A DNA stretch of 64,000 nucleotides, taken from the NCBI GenBank assembly GCA_030272155.1, contig CP126200.1, positions 4,340,001 through 4,404,000 on the forward strand, read 5' to 3'. The notes under the pieces were generated by a model, which saw only the letters and a list, made by a program, of their open reading frames with translations, searched no databases and was not told the DNA's origin. The position numbers were made by a program, and so were the translations under genes. Source of the stretch: Tetradesmus obliquus. Taxonomy: Eukaryota; Chlorophyta; Chlorophyceae; Sphaeropleales; Scenedesmaceae. The first letter of the stretch is position 1; each line of letters begins with the position of its first letter. This document shows positions 59,706 to 64,000 of this stretch, piece by piece.

Positions 59706-61227
59706 GTTTTGGAGGTTGGAATTGAACGAATGCACTTCAGACACAACCTTGCACGCACGAACGGTGTTGCGTTGTCAACCGGACGTCACACAGCTGGCTG
59801 CTGACTTTGTGAATCACGCGACTTGCTAGCAGCCGTTCACCAAAACACAACGTGCCGAGGTGCTGCACGCGTTAAATCAGGCGACAGCACTCAGTCCTGC
59901 CACATTCGCTGGCACAACTTCACAAAGAAGGTCACACGCTGCTCTGCCTTGTCACGGTTCCAATGGGGTAGAATCCAATAATCTAGACAATCACGATTGC
60001 TGCTGCTGCTGCAACTTGCAAATGAAGCAGCACTTGGCCAGCAGTAGATAGAAGGAGATACGCTACAATGCCTTGACCAAACTACAATGCGCTGCTCTGA
60101 CCCAAACTGCTACGTGGCTACCGCTGCTGCTGCTCAGGCTGCCTGACTGTGGCATGCTGTGCAGCTGTCTGTCACTGCCCCAAGCTGCTGCACATCGCAT
60201 GAATCCTGCATAGCTGCTACTGATAGGCCCTGGGGCGTTGTGTGGAAGACAGGGCCTAGGCAACCTTGGAATGTTGAGGACTGACTTCAGCCCGACGGCG
60301 CCCTGCAGCGCACGCGGATCAGCGACAACAGCACGCAGATCTTGAACGTTAAGCCTAAACTTGAAGCCAAAGATGTAGCGCTGTACGCATAAGAGACGAG
60401 TTGTGCATGTCGCAGAGGAGCAAGCAGATAGCAGACTTCTTTGCACTTACCCAGTATTGAGGCGCTCAGCTTTGCTACGGTAACGCCTTATCGGTGCTAC
60501 GAAACTCTTGTTACACACACATGCAGTGTTCCCGTAGTCTTCTGCGCCAAACAACCGGCGAGCAAGACTCGAACTAGAATGATGCGAGGCGTGTGTTCAA
60601 CACCAGCAACGCCCGATCATCAAAGCTGTACGAAAAAAGTTGAACAACAACATTTGGCACAAGATTGGGTTGAAGAACACAGCAGGCGAGCAACCTTGGA
60701 GGCGCGTAACCGTCGGCGCCGGTTCTGCAGGTGCCATCGTATTCCTAAGTACAAAGCCGGAACGCCAGTATTTGCAGGCCTGAACAGCATTATGCATGTA
60801 GCATCTCACCTGGTGGGGAACGCTATGCCTTGCCTGCGCGGAGCAGGGTTGTCAAGCGTCCCAGATGATGACTTCAAAATGGGCTCTGGATTACCCCTTA
60901 AAGGCGGGACACACATGAAAAGGTTCAGCCTGGAAAGCACGTGTGAGCAGAGCAGAAGCGTCTTCCAGCGGGACTGGCAAGTAGTGCACATTCAGCAGTG
61001 ACTGGTGTCTCCTGTGCGGTACATGCTACAACATGGTATATTGTGTGTCTACAGCATCATTGGGTGAGGCCACCAGGCGCTGCCTCAACCTGCCCAAACC
61101 CAAGTGCAACTGCTATCAAGCTGTTGCTTGGATCCAGCGCGCAACACAGAGCTGTGCAGGGCAAGGCACATGAGAAGCTGGCCTCACGGCACAGTCATAT
61201 TGAGTGGCAGCACTCTGCGCACCTTGT
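59706..61227. other. Gap with short exon-like pieces
   Basis: On the minus strand an ATG-started segment near 60919-60810 (MCVPPLRGNPEPILKSSSGT) ends at AG/GTGAGA, and RYIFGFKFRLNVQDLRAVVA near 60380-60270 follows a TACAG acceptor. A GTAAGT donor lies at about 60452. These may belong to a small gene, but frames did not join. A plus-strand frame at 60441-61001 is open with no ATG at its start. Nothing is recognised. Confidence 0.3.
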
Positions 61228-62153
61228 TCAAATCTGCCGGTACATGTATAGCTTGGACACTCCCGACACATCTGGCCTGCCAGGTAAGCCAGATGTAACA
61301 GGCAGGGTGGCCTGCAGGTGCTGCTCCCAGCCAGGCACTTTGAACATGTAAGAGAGCAGAGTGCAGCCAGGTGGTGCCTCAGCTGACAACTTGGATGCAA
61401 GAAGTGACAAGCCTGCAGTACAACAGCAGCAGTAGCAGCCGCAGCTATGAAACAAACCAGTGCAGCGAGCAGTGAACGGACCGCCGCACTGCATGCATGC
61501 AAGCTGTGTTGTTACGTGTCAAGAGGCTAGCAAAGCAGCCTGTGTACACAACTAGACAAGCACATGGCTGTAAGGAGCGGCGCTGGCTATGTCTCTGCAG
61601 CAGCAGACTGGCTGCTGTTGCTGTACAGTTGTGCAGCAGCTGATTTCACTGCTGCACCACCTCTGACAGCAGCTCATGGCATAAGATTGCAAACATCCCA
61701 CCTTGTGGCAGCAGGTAAGCATAGACCACAGTGGCATCCCGCAGGGGCACTTGCAGGAGGTCTCCCTCAACGATGCTGATGCTGGCTGCCAGCTCGGCTG
61801 CAGGAACACATGCCACAAACATGTGACGCAAGCCGATGCACAGGTGTACAGGCACACAAGCAGCGGCTGTAAGCGGGGAGGCATAGGTGACAGGTGAACA
61901 ACATTACGAGAACATATGCTGATTTGCCCTGCGCACGGCATCTTGCTTGGGTATGTAACACGTACTAGTACACCGCCGCTGCCGAAATGCATCACGTGTA
62001 CAAAAGAAGGTGTGTTTTGCAGCCTTACCAGGCAGTGCTGCAACTACTGCCGACGCCTGTGCTGCTGCTGCAGCATCCAGCTCAACCCCAACAAAGTGAG
62101 GGAGCCCAGGTGGGGCCCCGGCAGCAGGAGCAGCTGCCGCTACAAGGCGGTTG

Positions 62154-62197
<44 letters not shown>

Positions 62198-62326
62198 CTC
62201 CTGCAAGAAATGCTGATGAGGTGATCCTGCGTCTGGCCCAGACACAGCTGCTGCCGTGTCTGCTGCTTGCGTTGGAACTGAATGGTGACCGTCCGAGTGG
62301 CCGGATGGTGTGAGCTGCTGTAGCTG

Positions 62327-62387
<61 letters not shown>

Positions 62388-62847
62388 GCATCACTGGCTG
62401 CTGCTTGCGCCATTGCAATGAGAATCCTAGCTGCACGAGAGACAGCACAGCGCAGCAGAGCATGCAGCAATGTTCAACTCTGCATTCACAGCACCTACAG
62501 GTGGATGTTTTCAGTGCTGACAAGTCGTGGCAGCACAGGGAGCAGTACAGCAGGTCGTTTGCGCTGGCAATGCTGCCACTGTCGGCACATGCTAGCGCAG
62601 CGCATACCATGTAGCATCAGCGCACTGCAGCATATGGCAACTGGCCGTTGGGTGGGCGGCTGGGCTACGCATCATGCGGTTTGTGTCCTGCAGCAGCAGC
62701 TGCTGCAAGCGCTGCCGTGCATCTCACAGTTCGCACTTGTACTGATGTGCATGCGCTGTTGCACCCACCATCTGCGCCACACCCGAGATCATAGAAGACA
62801 CTGTTCGGCTGCAGCGTTACTGCCCTCCTGATGACCTCCACCACATA
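61228..62847 (-). CDS. FAM173-type protein-lysine methyltransferase (5' exon unresolved)
   Basis: Four exons in transcript order: 62769-62847, 62029-62430, 61702-61797 and 61228-61412, phases 1, 1, 1. The fold is a class I SAM methyltransferase: YVVEVIRRAVTLQPNSVFYD then LGCGADARILIAMAQAA (motif I), FVGVELDAAAAAQASAVVAA (strand 2), ISIVEGDLLQVPLRDATVVY then AYLLPQGLSLLASKL (strand 4 and helix), GCTLLSYMFKVPGWEQHL and a terminal SKLYMYRQI. The LLP, PGWE and LYxYR features match the FAM173/ATPSCKMT group, which methylates lysines of mitochondrial ATP synthase c-subunit or ADP/ATP carrier. Between motif I and strand 2 sits a ~90-residue insertion, mostly polyGln and polyAla, absent from relatives. 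The upstream exon with the start codon is not assigned; it should lie between 62848 and about 63300. Confidence 0.75.
62155..62196 (-). repeat. (CTG)14, polyAla on the minus strand
   Basis: Codes the Ala run of the methyltransferase insertion (GCA frame on the minus strand). Confidence 0.95.
62336..62386 (-). repeat. (CTG)17, polyGln on the minus strand
   Basis: Codes the Gln run of the methyltransferase insertion; with flanking CAA codons the Gln stretch is about 21 residues. Confidence 0.95.
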
Positions 62848-63554
62848 CTGCACACAGCAGCAGAAAAATGTACACTTGTGCCATCTCAAGGTTGCAGCAT
62901 AATAGCAACAATAGAATGTGCAGCAGGTGCATCTTGCAGCTGGTGAGTATCCTTCGTATTGCACGGTGTCAACGGATCATACGTGCAGGTGCTGCGTTGC
63001 AAAGCTGCATCAGCAAGACAGTACAGAATTGGTGCCAGCAAGAGACTGAAAGCAACGCGTCTGGCCGCAAAGCATGTCGTGCCTGTGGGCTGGCAGAACG
63101 TGGGGCAAGCCGTCTTTCGTCCTGCATGTTTCTTGCGTGTAGCGATGCCAGGCTCGACTGGTGAATGCAGAGACAGAGATGTGCTGCGTGCTGCTGCAAA
63201 ACTGTCGCAGATGTGCGTGGTAGCAAAACAACCGTTCCACCTGTAAACCTATATGTGAGTCCAGCGTGTTCAGCTGCTGTCGTGATCAGAGCGTGCGCGT
63301 GGCCTGTACGTCTGCTCAAGTTTGAACACAGTCACCAGGGTTTTTTCGGTTTATTCTTTGGTCGTGTAATGTGGACAACTTGAGCTTTTTGTTCTTTAAT
63401 AAGCTTTCAAAAATTCAATGGTGTGTTTGCACAGCACAATCAGCACTGGCCTTCTCATGACCACCCGCTTACGCCCGTGACAAGTTCCTCACGCTCTGCA
63501 CCAGTGCTAGGGAATGTCTCGTTGCACGACAGTCAATGTTTTCTGTAGCTCCCT
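62848..63554. promoter_or_regulatory. Divergent promoter region, methyltransferase / RCC1 gene
   Basis: Must contain the missing first exon of the methyltransferase and the promoters of both divergent genes. The part from 63240 to 63450 is T-rich and free of CAG runs, the likely core. Confidence 0.35.
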
Positions 63555-63869
63555 ATGACTCGTCTGGGGCGGTTCCTGGCGGTGTGGGGAAACGGGCAGC
63601 ACGGCAGGTGAGTAGCAGTAGCAGCAGCAGCACCACACAGGCACTAACTTCAACGTGCCTGTTGTGTGTCGATTTCTGGATGACTAGGACTCAAACTTGA
63701 CTCTTTACAACAATTATCTCTCTGTGATTGTGTGTGCTGGTCATCACCCACTACAGGTTAGGCCATGGCACAGAGTCCAGTGAAGTCTTCCCCCGCATAG
63801 TTCAGGCACTAGCAGGCAGCAGGGTAGCACACGTAGCAGCAGGAGGCGCCCACACAGCAGTAGCTACAG
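63555..63869 (+). CDS. RCC1-repeat protein, N-terminal exons (3' partial)
   Basis: Two exons, 63555-63607 and 63757-63869, join in phase 2; the second ends at a GTAGGC donor in phase 1 and the gene continues beyond the window. The product starts MTRLGRFLAVWGNGQHGRLG and goes on with a GHGTESSEVFPRIVQALAG segment and AHVAAGGAHTAVAT. W-G-x-G-x-x-G-(R/Q)-L-G-H-G and V-A-A-G-G-x-H-(T/S) are the two halves of an RCC1 propeller blade. RCC1-like proteins act as exchange factors for Ran or other GTPases, as UVR8 photoreceptors in plants, or as scaffolds; which applies cannot be told from one blade. Confidence 0.75.
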
Positions 63870-64000
63870 GTAGGCCGCAAGCCCACAGCGTGCAGCGTTG
63901 TTGCCTGGCAGCTGCCAAGGGTGTGTATGCATAGACTGGCAGTGCTACTGTCACATGGCTACCACATGCAATGCCAACCGGGTAAAATAGTGGTGGCGTC
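63870..64000 (+). other. Intron of the RCC1-repeat gene, running off the window
   Basis: Begins with the GTAGGC donor; no acceptor followed by an RCC1-like frame is seen before the window ends. Confidence 0.5.

Noticed and set aside
60441-61001. Plus-strand open frame of 186 codons
   Set aside because: Begins at a non-ATG codon and overlaps minus-strand exon-like pieces with better splice sites; evidence is too even to call either.

Overview
The window is nuclear DNA of a green alga (Chlorophyta). Coding exons are short, GC-rich and joined by introns with GT..(C/T)GCAG ends. Several proteins are loaded with Gln, Ala and Ser homopolymers written by long CAG/GCA/AGC runs. TGTAA motifs, the usual chlorophyte poly(A) signal, lie downstream of several genes. 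The gene set (SBP transcription factors, serine decarboxylase, a large PPR protein, a plastid-type N-terminus on a DUF92 protein) also fits a chlorophyte. The repeat style recalls core Chlorophyceae, but I cannot name the genus.

Layout, left to right: a KH-domain RNA-binding protein (partial, +, 31-2943); a TMEM19/DUF92 membrane protein with a transit-like N-terminus (+, 4250-7374); a 103-residue TFIIIC subunit of GTF3C6 type (+, 10069-11037); a GAF-domain multi-pass membrane protein (-, 13444-18024), divergent across about 250 bp from serine decarboxylase (+, 18272-21693); two SBP-box transcription factors in the same orientation (+, 24059-27325 and 32743-36322), with an unidentified helical-protein gene between them (+, about 27958-30149); a coiled-coil protein (-, 42229-44579); a 15-exon PPR protein with a possible Smr-like end (-, 48627-59705); a FAM173-type lysine methyltransferase (-, 61228-62847, 5' end unresolved); and the start of an RCC1-repeat protein (+, 63555 to the window end). 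For each complete multi-exon model the intron phases close and the spliced length is a multiple of three, which is the main support for the boundaries.

The genes are a mixed eukaryotic neighbourhood, not a pathway. Recurrent themes are RNA and transcription functions (KH, TFIIIC, SBP x2, PPR) and membrane proteins.

The most unusual feature is a large number of partial copies of exon edges inside introns. The PPR gene alone has about twelve tandem, diverged copies of a splice junction plus 20-100 bp of adjoining exon. Serine decarboxylase has two in one intron, and the end of the TMEM19 exon is copied into its 3' flank. Other points of interest are loss of a zinc-ligand histidine in both SBP domains, a long polyGln/polyAla insertion inside a Rossmann methyltransferase fold, a higher-order satellite, and a short coding-like fossil shared by introns of two unrelated genes. 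Large intervals remain without a confident gene; where exon-like fragments are visible they are listed at low confidence.
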